Below are positions 7,071 through 13,874 of a stretch of DNA of 17,439 bases, in pieces; the stretch's first letter is position 1; the number at the start of each line of letters is the position of its first letter. The position numbers and the translations under genes are program-made. Source of the DNA: ChocPot-Mid sp964511865 (GTDB lineage: Bacteria; Bacteroidota; Ignavibacteria; Kapaibacteriales; UBA2268); NCBI GenBank assembly GCA_964511865.1, contig CAZEHW010000054.1, positions 1 to 17,439 of the forward strand, given 5' to 3'. Under the pieces are notes generated by a model that searched no databases, had not been told where the DNA came from, and was given only the letters and a program-made list of their open reading frames with translations.

Positions 7071-7922
7071 ATGGCGAGTGTTAATATTGATTCCATAATC
7101 GAAAACCATAAGAATAATGGCGACGGCATTATTTCCATACTTCAGGACATTCAGGCAAAATACAGTTATCTACCACAAGAAGCGTTAATCCAGGTAGCAG
7201 AGGACACAGGCAAATCTCTTGTTGACATCTACGGTGTAGCGACTTTTTACAAATCGTTCAGCTTGAATCCTAAAGGGAAACATCACGTTACCGTGTGTCT
7301 TGGTACCGCATGCCACGTAAGAGGTGGTCCAATAATAGCTGAGGAGTTTCAGAAAATATTGAAGATAGCTCCCGGCCAAACTACAACAGACGAACAATTT
7401 TCACTGGATACTGTTGCATGCCTTGGTGCCTGTGCATTAGGTCCAATTGTCGTTGTTGACGGTCAATACTTTTCAAAAGTTGACAAAATAAAAGTTAAAA
7501 ATATTATCAAAGAAGTTAAAGAAAATGCAGGAAAGCTTACATTTGACATAGCACCGGATGATAGAATCTTTCCTGTAGAAGCAAGCTGTGCTTATTGTAA
7601 TCATACAATGATGGATGATACGCATTTGATTGACAATTATCCATCTATTTGGGTTACAATTTCTTTTGGAAGAACACACGGGTGGTTAAGACTTTCTTCA
7701 CTTTATGGCAGTCCGAATATTAAATGCGATTGTGAAATCCCGGAAGAATCTTTAGTAAATTTCTTCTGTCATCACTGCCATACGGAATTAAAATCTCCAA
7801 ATTTATGTAGTGTATGCAATGCCCCTATGGTACCATTTATTGTAAAAGGTGGTGGTGTTGTTCAGGTATGCACCCGTCAGGGTTGTAAAAATCACATGTT
7901 GGAGATTAATGGTGTCGATTGA
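7071..7922 (+). CDS. NuoE/HydC-like [2Fe-2S] subunit with cysteine-rich C-terminal extension
   Basis: Residues 1-155 match the 24-kDa (NuoE, HydC) subunit: an N-terminal helical part (SIIENH...ILQDIQAKYSYLPQEAL), GVATFYKSF, then a thioredoxin-like [2Fe-2S] domain with C76-x4-C81 and C117-x3-C121 (VCLGTACHVRGG, ACLGACALGP). In HydABC, Stn and complex I this subunit pairs with the NuoF-like flavoprotein, and its partner is indeed the next gene. Residues about 170-283 are an extra domain with ten cysteines in pairs (173/176, 219/221, 233/236, 246/249, 267/272), looking like one or two zinc ribbons; ordinary NuoE ends near residue 160. It starts the redox cluster after a 230-base AT-rich gap and is 92 bases before the fusion gene. 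It could alternatively be a subunit of a hydrogenase or formate dehydrogenase, but no such catalytic gene is nearby. Confidence 0.9.
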   Translation: MASVNIDSIIENHKNNGDGIISILQDIQAKYSYLPQEALIQVAEDTGKSLVDIYGVATFYKSFSLNPKGKHHVTVCLGTACHVRGGPIIAEEFQKILKIAPGQTTTDEQFSLDTVACLGACALGPIVVVDGQYFSKVDKIKVKNIIKEVKENAGKLTFDIAPDDRIFPVEASCAYCNHTMMDDTHLIDNYPSIWVTISFGRTHGWLRLSSLYGSPNIKCDCEIPEESLVNFFCHHCHTELKSPNLCSVCNAPMVPFIVKGGGVVQVCTRQGCKNHMLEINGVD

Positions 7923-8014
7923 TCCAGACAATTGACAAGTTAATAAATTATTAGAAAAATATTAAGTCAGAAAAATTTTAAAAATGTCATCTTTACCTGA
8001 AAGGAAGATAACAA

Positions 8015-11000
8015 ATGACAAAACTAAAAACTTTAAAAGAACTGGAAGAACTCCGGAAACAAATTCTTTCAAGTCAATCACCTGATATTCCGACAATTGT
8101 AATTAATGCAGGAACCTGTGGACAGGCAAGCGGTGCAAATGACCTGATTAGAATAACAAAACGTGAGATATTGGAGAATAACCTCGCAGATAAAGTACAT
8201 TTGAGGGTTACCGGATGCCATGGATACTGCGAGATGGAACCATCGGTATTAATAGAGCCATTCAGGACTTTTTATCCGAAAGTACATAACGGTGATATGA
8301 AACGGATAGTCCATGCTGTTGCAAATAAGGAAGTGATAAAAGATTTATTATTTGCAGATGAAGAAAGCGGTGAGCCGATAGAATGTCAGGATGATTTACC
8401 CTTTTATAAAAATCAAAAACGTAATATTATTTCACAAAATGAGAAGATTGACCCTATTCGAATTTATAATTATTTGAAAAGTGGCGGTTACTCATCGTTA
8501 GCAAAGGTTTACGAAAAAGCCGAGCCACAATGGGTAGTCGAACAGGTAAAAGCTTCTAAAATACGAGGAAGAGGAGGCGCAGGATTTCCAACCGGTGTTA
8601 AATGGGAGCTACTTTCCAAAAGACCAGCGGGTAGTAAGTATTTAGTCTGTAATGCTGATGAAGGTGATCCGGGAGCATATATGGACAGAAGTGTTATTGA
8701 AGGCAATCCCCACAGTATAATTGAAGGAATGTTAATTGGCTCTTTTGCTACCGGTGCAAATGAAGGAGTTATTTATATAAGGGCGGAATATCCTTTGGCG
8801 ATTAAGCATCTTGTGATTGCTTTGAGACAGGCAGAAGATATGGGGCTGTTAGGCGAAAATATACTTGGGACAGGTCATTCATTTAATATTAAAATGGTAA
8901 AAGGTGCCGGTGCTTTTGTCTGCGGTGAGGAAACTGCTTTGATAAGGTCAGTCGAAGGAAAAATGGGTGAGCCAAAACAAAGACCGCCATTCCCGATTGA
9001 AAAGGGAATTTACGGGAAACCTACTGCAATTAACAATGTTGAGACTTGGGCTAATATACCGCTAATTATTAACATGGGCGGCGAAGAATATGCAAAAATT
9101 GGGACTGAAAAAAGCACAGGGACAAAGATTTTCAGTCTTGTGGGAAAAATTAAGAACACAGGTCTGGTTGAAGTTCCTATGGGAATAACAATTAAGGATA
9201 TAGTTTATGGTATTGGAGGAGGAGCATCAGGAAAATCGAAGGTTAAAGCTATTCAGACAGGCGGTCCATCAGGTGGATGTATTCCGGTTAGTATGTTTGA
9301 TATGGCTATTGATTATGATTCACTTGCAAAGGCAGGTTCGATTATGGGTTCGGGCGGAATGATTGTAATGGATGAGCGGACTTGTATGGTGGATGTTGCA
9401 AAGTTTTTCATGAATTTCCTTAAAGATGAGTCTTGCGGAAAGTGCTTTACCTGTCGCAAAGGAACTCAGCGAATGTGGGAGTTGCTCGATGACATTACAA
9501 AGGGTCATGGCACAATGGAAAAACTTCAATTGCTTGAAGACCTTGCTTATGTGGTTAAAGATACTACCATGTGCGGTCTTGGACAGACAGCAGCAAATCC
9601 GGTATTATCAACATTGAAATATTTCCGCCATGAATATATTGACCATATTAAAAATAAACGATGCAAAGCAGGTGTTTGTAAAGACCTCGTTGGAGCACCA
9701 TGCCAGGCAACATGTCCGATTGGAACTGAAGCATGGAAATATATTGCTCATATTGCTAATGGAGAATACGAAGAGGCATATCATGCAATACGTGAAGCGA
9801 ATCCTTTCCCATCAGTTTGTGCAAGAGTTTGCAATCATCCATGCGAAATGATGTGCCGTGCAGGAGATTGGACAGGACAGCCGATTGCTATACGCGCATT
9901 GAAGAGATTTGTTACTGATACTGTTGACCCGACAATTTATAAACCAAAACGTAATGGGACAAACAGTAATCGCAAAACACAGGTAGCAATAATAGGTTCG
10001 GGTCCAGCCGGATTGACTGCGGCACATAAACTATCATTACAGGGATATAAGGTTACAGTATTTGAGAAGGATAGTGAACCGGGAGGAATGTTGGTAAGCG
10101 GAATACCTGCTTATAGATTGCCACGGGAAATTATTAAAAGGGAAATTGATTTATTAATTGATGAGAATATCGAGTTAGTATGCAATACAGCACTGGGCAG
10201 GGATATAACAATAGATTATTTATTGAATAGCGGTTACAAATCGGTATTTTTGGCAATGGGTGCACATAAGAGCAAACTGTTGAATATAGAAGGAGAAGAA
10301 CTCGAAGGTGTTTATCCTGCTATACAGTTTTTGAAAGCATTTAATCTTGAAGGCAAAAATCTTGCAAAAGGTAAGGTTGGTGTTATCGGTGGAGGCGACT
10401 CGGCTATTGATGCGGCAAGAGTTTCAATCAGGCAGGAAGGTGTTGAGAGTGTTACTGTTCTTTATCGCCGGACACGACAGGAGATGCCTGCTCTTTCTCA
10501 CGAAGTTGATGCGGCTGTTGAGGAGGGAATTCGCCTTGAGACATTGATGACTCCGAAAAGAATACTATCCGATAAAGGTAAAATAGCAGGTGTGGAATTC
10601 TTAAGAAATAAATTGGGTGATGTTGACGAAAGCGGAAGAAAAAAACCTGTTCCAATAGAAGGAAGCGAGGAGATATTCAATTTCGACACATTGATAATAA
10701 CAATCGGAGATACTCCTGATGTAGGTTATATTTCATATATGGGAATAGAAACTAATAAATGGGGAAGTCTTGTCATTAACGAAGATACACTCACAACAAA
10801 CAGAATGGGTGTTTTCGCAGGCGGCGATGTCGTTACCGGACCAAACACAGTCGTTGATGCAATTGCGGCAGGAAAAAGAGCGGCAATTATGATAGACAGA
10901 TATATCAATGGTAAGGATATGAATGAACCGGTGCCAAGACAATTCCCGAAGGATTACATAGCTCCTGTTTTAACTAGTGATGTTGATACGGAGGCAGCAA

Positions 11001-11203
11001 GAATTAAACTGCCGGTAATACCTGTTAAACAGAGGGTTACAAGTTTAGATGAAGTTGAAATGACATTAACAGAAGCTGATGCAAGAAAAGAATCCATGCG
11101 TTGTTTGAGGTGTGACCTTGATTTTACTTATAAATTACAGGAAAGAGTAAAAGAAATTGAAATTGAATTTTCTGAAAAGGAAGGAGCGTTGACTAATGGT
11201 TAA
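8015..11203 (+). CDS. NuoF/HydB-like flavoprotein fused to a GltD/NfnB-like NADPH:FAD domain
   Basis: One 1062-residue frame joins two enzymes. Residues 27-110 are the HydB-type thioredoxin-like [2Fe-2S] domain with C35, C68 and C72; the expected fourth cysteine near position 30-31 is absent. Residues about 145-540 are NuoF: GRGGAGFPTG (185-194, FMN/NADH site), CNADEGDPGAYMDR, GAGAFVCGEETAL, and the [4Fe-4S] ligands C474, C477, C480, C520. From C550 to C614 come CKAGVC and the GltD-type double Fe-S cysteine set (563, 567, 602, 606, 610, 614). FAD-binding GSGPAG is at 661-666, GGGDSAIDAAR follows residue 791, and YRRTRQEMPA (817-826) is the pattern linked to NADPH in this family. The protein should connect NAD(H), FMN, Fe-S centres, FAD and NADP(H). 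The start has Shine-Dalgarno AAAGGAAG. The stop overlaps the next gene by eight bases. Confidence 0.93.
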   Translation: MTKLKTLKELEELRKQILSSQSPDIPTIVINAGTCGQASGANDLIRITKREILENNLADKVHLRVTGCHGYCEMEPSVLIEPFRTFYPKVHNGDMKRIVHAVANKEVIKDLLFADEESGEPIECQDDLPFYKNQKRNIISQNEKIDPIRIYNYLKSGGYSSLAKVYEKAEPQWVVEQVKASKIRGRGGAGFPTGVKWELLSKRPAGSKYLVCNADEGDPGAYMDRSVIEGNPHSIIEGMLIGSFATGANEGVIYIRAEYPLAIKHLVIALRQAEDMGLLGENILGTGHSFNIKMVKGAGAFVCGEETALIRSVEGKMGEPKQRPPFPIEKGIYGKPTAINNVETWANIPLIINMGGEEYAKIGTEKSTGTKIFSLVGKIKNTGLVEVPMGITIKDIVYGIGGGASGKSKVKAIQTGGPSGGCIPVSMFDMAIDYDSLAKAGSIMGSGGMIVMDERTCMVDVAKFFMNFLKDESCGKCFTCRKGTQRMWELLDDITKGHGTMEKLQLLEDLAYVVKDTTMCGLGQTAANPVLSTLKYFRHEYIDHIKNKRCKAGVCKDLVGAPCQATCPIGTEAWKYIAHIANGEYEEAYHAIREANPFPSVCARVCNHPCEMMCRAGDWTGQPIAIRALKRFVTDTVDPTIYKPKRNGTNSNRKTQVAIIGSGPAGLTAAHKLSLQGYKVTVFEKDSEPGGMLVSGIPAYRLPREIIKREIDLLIDENIELVCNTALGRDITIDYLLNSGYKSVFLAMGAHKSKLLNIEGEELEGVYPAIQFLKAFNLEGKNLAKGKVGVIGGGDSAIDAARVSIRQEGVESVTVLYRRTRQEMPALSHEVDAAVEEGIRLETLMTPKRILSDKGKIAGVEFLRNKLGDVDESGRKKPVPIEGSEEIFNFDTLIITIGDTPDVGYISYMGIETNKWGSLVINEDTLTTNRMGVFAGGDVVTGPNTVVDAIAAGKRAAIMIDRYINGKDMNEPVPRQFPKDYIAPVLTSDVDTEAARIKLPVIPVKQRVTSLDEVEMTLTEADARKESMRCLRCDLDFTYKLQERVKEIEIEFSEKEGALTNG
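11181..11186 (+). promoter_or_regulatory. Ribosome binding site inside the end of the fusion gene
   Basis: AAGGAG lies within the last codons of the NuoF-GltD gene, nine bases before ATG 11196. It supports this start for the Fe-S protein and tight translational coupling of the two subunits. Confidence 0.7.
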
Positions 11204-11873
11204 CATAATGATTAATGGAATACCTTTACAGGTTGACGAAGGAACGACATTGCTGGAAGCAGCAAAATTCTTGGGATTCCCCATACCGACATTGTGCCAC
11301 ATGGATGGTTTGGAACCTTATGGTGCATGCCGTCTTTGTGTCGTGGAAATTGGTGAAGGTACAAATGCCAAGTTGGTAACTTCGTGTACATATCCAGTGC
11401 AGGAAGGTTTGAAAATTCGTACAGGTTCTGAGAGAGTTGTTAAAGCAAGGAAGATGATTATTGAATTACTTCTTGCAACAGCACCACAATCGAAAGTTAT
11501 TCAGGATTTGGCTTCAAAATTTGATGTGCATCAGCAAAGATTTAAACAGGAATGGGAAGATTGCATTCTTTGCGGACTTTGCGTTAGGATGTGCGAAGAG
11601 CAAATGATGGCTAAAGCAATTGGTTTCAGGGGTAGAGGTGAAAACAGAAGTATCGGTACACCTTTCGATATAAAATCTGAAGTATGCAGACAATGCGGTG
11701 GTTGTATATATGTTTGTCCTGTTTGTTCCCTACGGTGCACTTACACAGATAAGGATAATGCGATATGCAACGGCTGTGTGAACATCAGTGCACCTTGCGT
11801 TGACAAGGATCAGTTCCATGACTTGATGTGTTATATGGATCCATGTGTTGCTTGTGAGATTGTAGACCGATAG
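11196..11873 (+). CDS. Short NuoG/HydA N-terminal-like Fe-S protein
   Basis: A 225-residue electron-transfer protein. Residues 1-75 form a plant-type [2Fe-2S] domain with C34, C45, C48 and C64 (LCHMDGLEPYGACRLC). The next stretch, KARKMIIELLLATAPQSKVIQDLASKF, follows NuoG/HydA except that the His-Cys3 cluster segment expected between LLLA and QDLA is missing. A two-cluster ferredoxin domain follows, with C123/126/129/133 and C164/167/170/174. Eight more cysteines lie in the last 50 residues (177, 181, 191, 194, 201, 212, 217, 220), which could ligate additional metal. There is no molybdopterin or H-cluster domain, so it is an electron relay rather than a hydrogenase or complex I subunit. It resembles the NuoG-like portion of StnC or HydA. 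Overlap with the upstream gene argues for a stable complex. Confidence 0.9.
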   Translation: MVNIMINGIPLQVDEGTTLLEAAKFLGFPIPTLCHMDGLEPYGACRLCVVEIGEGTNAKLVTSCTYPVQEGLKIRTGSERVVKARKMIIELLLATAPQSKVIQDLASKFDVHQQRFKQEWEDCILCGLCVRMCEEQMMAKAIGFRGRGENRSIGTPFDIKSEVCRQCGGCIYVCPVCSLRCTYTDKDNAICNGCVNISAPCVDKDQFHDLMCYMDPCVACEIVDR

Positions 11874-11874
11874 G

Positions 11875-11910
11875 GTGAAACGTAAAAACGTGAAACGTGA
11901 AACGTGAATT
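11875..11910 (+). repeat. Heptamer array after the Fe-S protein gene
   Basis: Units GTGAAAC, GTAAAAAC, GTGAAAC, GTGAAAC, GTGAATT start two bases after the TAG stop (11871-11873). One unit has eight bases. Six bases after its end begins the 25-bp dispersed repeat. Confidence 0.75.
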
Positions 11911-11915
11911 GGATA

Positions 11916-11940
11916 ACATCCTTCGACAAGCTCAGGATGA
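11916..11940 (+). repeat. 25-bp dispersed repeat, copy 1
   Basis: This copy contains CCTTCGACAAGCTCAGG and is identical over 25 bases to 17400-17424. The inverted repeat CATCCT/AGGATG flanks an 11-base loop, so it can form a small hairpin. Closely similar sequences are familiar to me as dispersed repeats in other environmental bacterial genomes (from memory). Confidence 0.85.
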
Positions 11941-12086
11941 AGGGAGAAGGGAAAAGGGAAAAGGGAGAAGGGAGAAGGGAAAAGGGAAAAGGGAAAAGGG
12001 AAAAGGGAGAAGGGAGAAGGGAGAAGGGAGAAGGGAAAAAGGAAAAAGGGAAAAAGGAAAAAGGGAAAAAGGAGAAGGGAAAAGGA
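11941..12086 (+). repeat. Purine-only heptamer array between the Fe-S and FMN-protein genes
   Basis: About 21 units with consensus AGGGA-A/G-A form about 145 bases of pure A/G on the plus strand; the last units shift to AAGGAAA-type. It has open frames on the plus strand only because purine repeats lack stop codons (Lys/Glu/Gly/Arg low-complexity). It sits inside the redox cluster, and a purine tract of this length could form a triplex or an R-loop, or affect transcription. The remaining bases to 12151 are AT-rich. Confidence 0.92.
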
Positions 12087-12138
12087 TTTAAGGATATGAA
12101 AATTGAAATAAATAAAATAAAAAATTTAATAATATTAT

Positions 12139-12144
12139 AAGGAG
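12139..12144 (+). promoter_or_regulatory. Ribosome binding site supporting a GTG start
   Basis: AAGGAG is seven bases before GTG 12152 and 13 bases before ATG 12158. The spacing favours GTG as the start of the FMN protein. Confidence 0.65.
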
Positions 12145-12151
12145 AGTTTAC

Positions 12152-13741
12152 GTGAATATGTATTCAAGAGTTAATTCATCAGCCGCTACACTGACTAAGA
12201 ATCGTACTGAGGAATCTATTAATCCTGCCTCCGGTATGTGCGTTACTTGTGTTGACGGTTGTGTTGGTATGTGCGAAATCGGAAAATCTGCATACAGAGG
12301 ACACGAAGTAATTTATCCGCAACCTTTCGGAGTAATAACAGCTGCATCCGAGAAAAAATATCCTGTTGATTATTCCGATTTCAATATCATGGGTGGAGTT
12401 GAAGGTGCGCAAGGTATAGAACCCGATAGCGACATAGCAATTTTCCCTCATGTTAATTTAGAAGTCAGATTAGGTCATGACAAGGGTATCAAATTCAAAT
12501 TGCCGTGGATTATTCCCGGTATTGGGTCAACTAATGTTGCAAAAAACAACTGGGAAGGTCTTGCAATTGGTTCTGCATTGGCAGGAACCGGTCTTACGAT
12601 TGGTGAAAATGTTGGTGCTATGGACATGGAAGCCGCCATCGAGAAAGGCAAAATTGTTGACACAGTTGATTTAAAACGTAGAGTTAAACTTTACAAAGAC
12701 CATCAACGGGACGGTTACGGTGCTATCATTGTTCAGGCAAACGTAGAAGATACAAGATTAGGTGTTCAGGAGTACGCTATAGATAAACTTGGTGTTGAGA
12801 TTTGTGAATTGAAATGGGGGCAAGGTGCAAAGAATATTGGTGGTGAAGTTAAGATTACTGATTTGAAGAAAGCACAAAAACTTTACGAGCGCGGATATGT
12901 AGTTTTACCCAACCCGACTGACCCGCATATAATCAAAGCTTACGAGCATGGAGCTTTCAAGGAATTTGAAAGACATTCAAGAGTTGGAATGGTTACCGAA
13001 GAGGGCTTTGCTCAAAGAGTTGATGAGTTACGTAAAGCCGGTGCAAAGTATGTAACACTAAAAACCGGTGCTTATATACCATCAGATTTGGCAAGAGCTA
13101 TCATTTATGCATCGAAGTACAAAATTGATTATCTGACTATTGACGGTGCCGGTGGTGGAACAGGTATGAGCCCTTGGAGAATGATGAACGAATGGGGTGT
13201 CCCTCCGGTTGAACTGCACACAATGGCTTATAATTATGCCAAGCGACTTGAAGATGAAGGCAAGTATGTTCCACCTCTGATATTTGCCGGTGGGTTTACA
13301 TTCGAAGACCAAATATTTAAAGGGTTGGCGATTGGGGCACCTTATGTCAAGATGATAGGTATGGCTCGTTCACCGATTGCAGCAGCAATGGTCGGGAAAA
13401 CAATCGGAAGAACAATTGAAGACAGTCAGCTTCCGGTTTATGTTGAAAGATTTGGAAATACAATTGATGAAGTTTTCGTAACAGCCAAAGACTTACGCAA
13501 GGAATTAGGTGATAAGGAATTTGAAAAAATCCCGACAGGAGCTATTGGTCTTTATACATATTACGAAAGGTTGGCTCAGGGATTGCGACAGCTTATGGCT
13601 GGTGCAAGAAAATTCAAACTTGAATATATCTCAAGAAACGACATTGCTGCTCTTACCCGTGATGCTGCTGACAGAAGCGGTATTCAATTCATAACAGAAT
13701 TCGAGTTGGAAAGAGTAGACGAGATGTTCAAGAATTATTAG
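12152..13741 (+). CDS. Glutamate-synthase-type FMN domain protein with N-terminal Cys cluster motif
   Basis: A 529-residue protein whose body matches the FMN-binding (GltB central/archaeal-type) domain of glutamate synthase. Features include GIGSTNVAKNNWEGLAIGSAL, ELKWGQGAKNIGGEV (the K-x-GQGAKPG-like segment), VTLKTGAYIPSDLARAI, IDGAGGGTGMSP (about 330-341, FMN phosphate loop) and the following IFAGGF barrel strand. Two departures matter. The three-cysteine motif for the [3Fe-4S] cluster expected after the barrel is absent (GMARSPIAAAMVGKTIG stands there), and C30-x2-C33-x3-C37-x3-C41 near the N-terminus offers a different cluster site. No glutaminase or GXGXG domain is present. In GltB this site makes glutamate from 2-oxoglutarate and ammonia; the real substrate here is unknown. 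It is the last gene of the cluster, separated from the Fe-S protein by repeats. Confidence 0.88.
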   Translation: MNMYSRVNSSAATLTKNRTEESINPASGMCVTCVDGCVGMCEIGKSAYRGHEVIYPQPFGVITAASEKKYPVDYSDFNIMGGVEGAQGIEPDSDIAIFPHVNLEVRLGHDKGIKFKLPWIIPGIGSTNVAKNNWEGLAIGSALAGTGLTIGENVGAMDMEAAIEKGKIVDTVDLKRRVKLYKDHQRDGYGAIIVQANVEDTRLGVQEYAIDKLGVEICELKWGQGAKNIGGEVKITDLKKAQKLYERGYVVLPNPTDPHIIKAYEHGAFKEFERHSRVGMVTEEGFAQRVDELRKAGAKYVTLKTGAYIPSDLARAIIYASKYKIDYLTIDGAGGGTGMSPWRMMNEWGVPPVELHTMAYNYAKRLEDEGKYVPPLIFAGGFTFEDQIFKGLAIGAPYVKMIGMARSPIAAAMVGKTIGRTIEDSQLPVYVERFGNTIDEVFVTAKDLRKELGDKEFEKIPTGAIGLYTYYERLAQGLRQLMAGARKFKLEYISRNDIAALTRDAADRSGIQFITEFELERVDEMFKNY

Positions 13742-13742
13742 G

Positions 13743-13806
13743 CAGTAGAAAGTTTAAAAGTTTAAAAGTTTAAAAGTTTAAAAGTTTATATAGTAGAAAG
13801 TATAAA
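13743..13806 (+). repeat. Octamer array after the FMN protein gene
   Basis: Eight 8-base units: CAGTAGAA, four copies of AGTTTAAA, AGTTTATA, TAGTAGAA, AGTATAAA. It begins two bases after the TAG stop of the gene. The outer units repeat in the same order (GTAGAA then AGT), giving a 10-base direct repeat 48 bases apart. Confidence 0.9.
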
Positions 13807-13811
13807 TTGCT

Positions 13812-13845
13812 AAAGGGGGTAATGGTTTCATTACCCTCTTTTTTT
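13812..13845 (+). terminator. Terminator of the redox cluster
   Basis: GGGGGTAATG (13815-13824) pairs with CATTACCCTC (13829-13838), with one G-T wobble and a four-base loop, followed by seven Ts. It lies 30 bases before the end of the convergent minus-strand gene and may slow transcription from that side too. Confidence 0.85.
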
Positions 13846-13874
13846 ATTATGAGCTTTTGTTGGACATTAAGAGG

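Noticed and set aside
11196..11873. [FeFe]-hydrogenase or complex I NuoG
   Set aside because: No H-cluster motifs or molybdopterin-fold domain; the protein ends after the ferredoxin-like part.
11897..12140. Two overlapping open frames of Lys/Glu/Gly/Arg repeats
   Set aside because: They arise because the purine-only heptamer array has no stop codons on the plus strand; they include the 25-bp repeat and lack any start signal.
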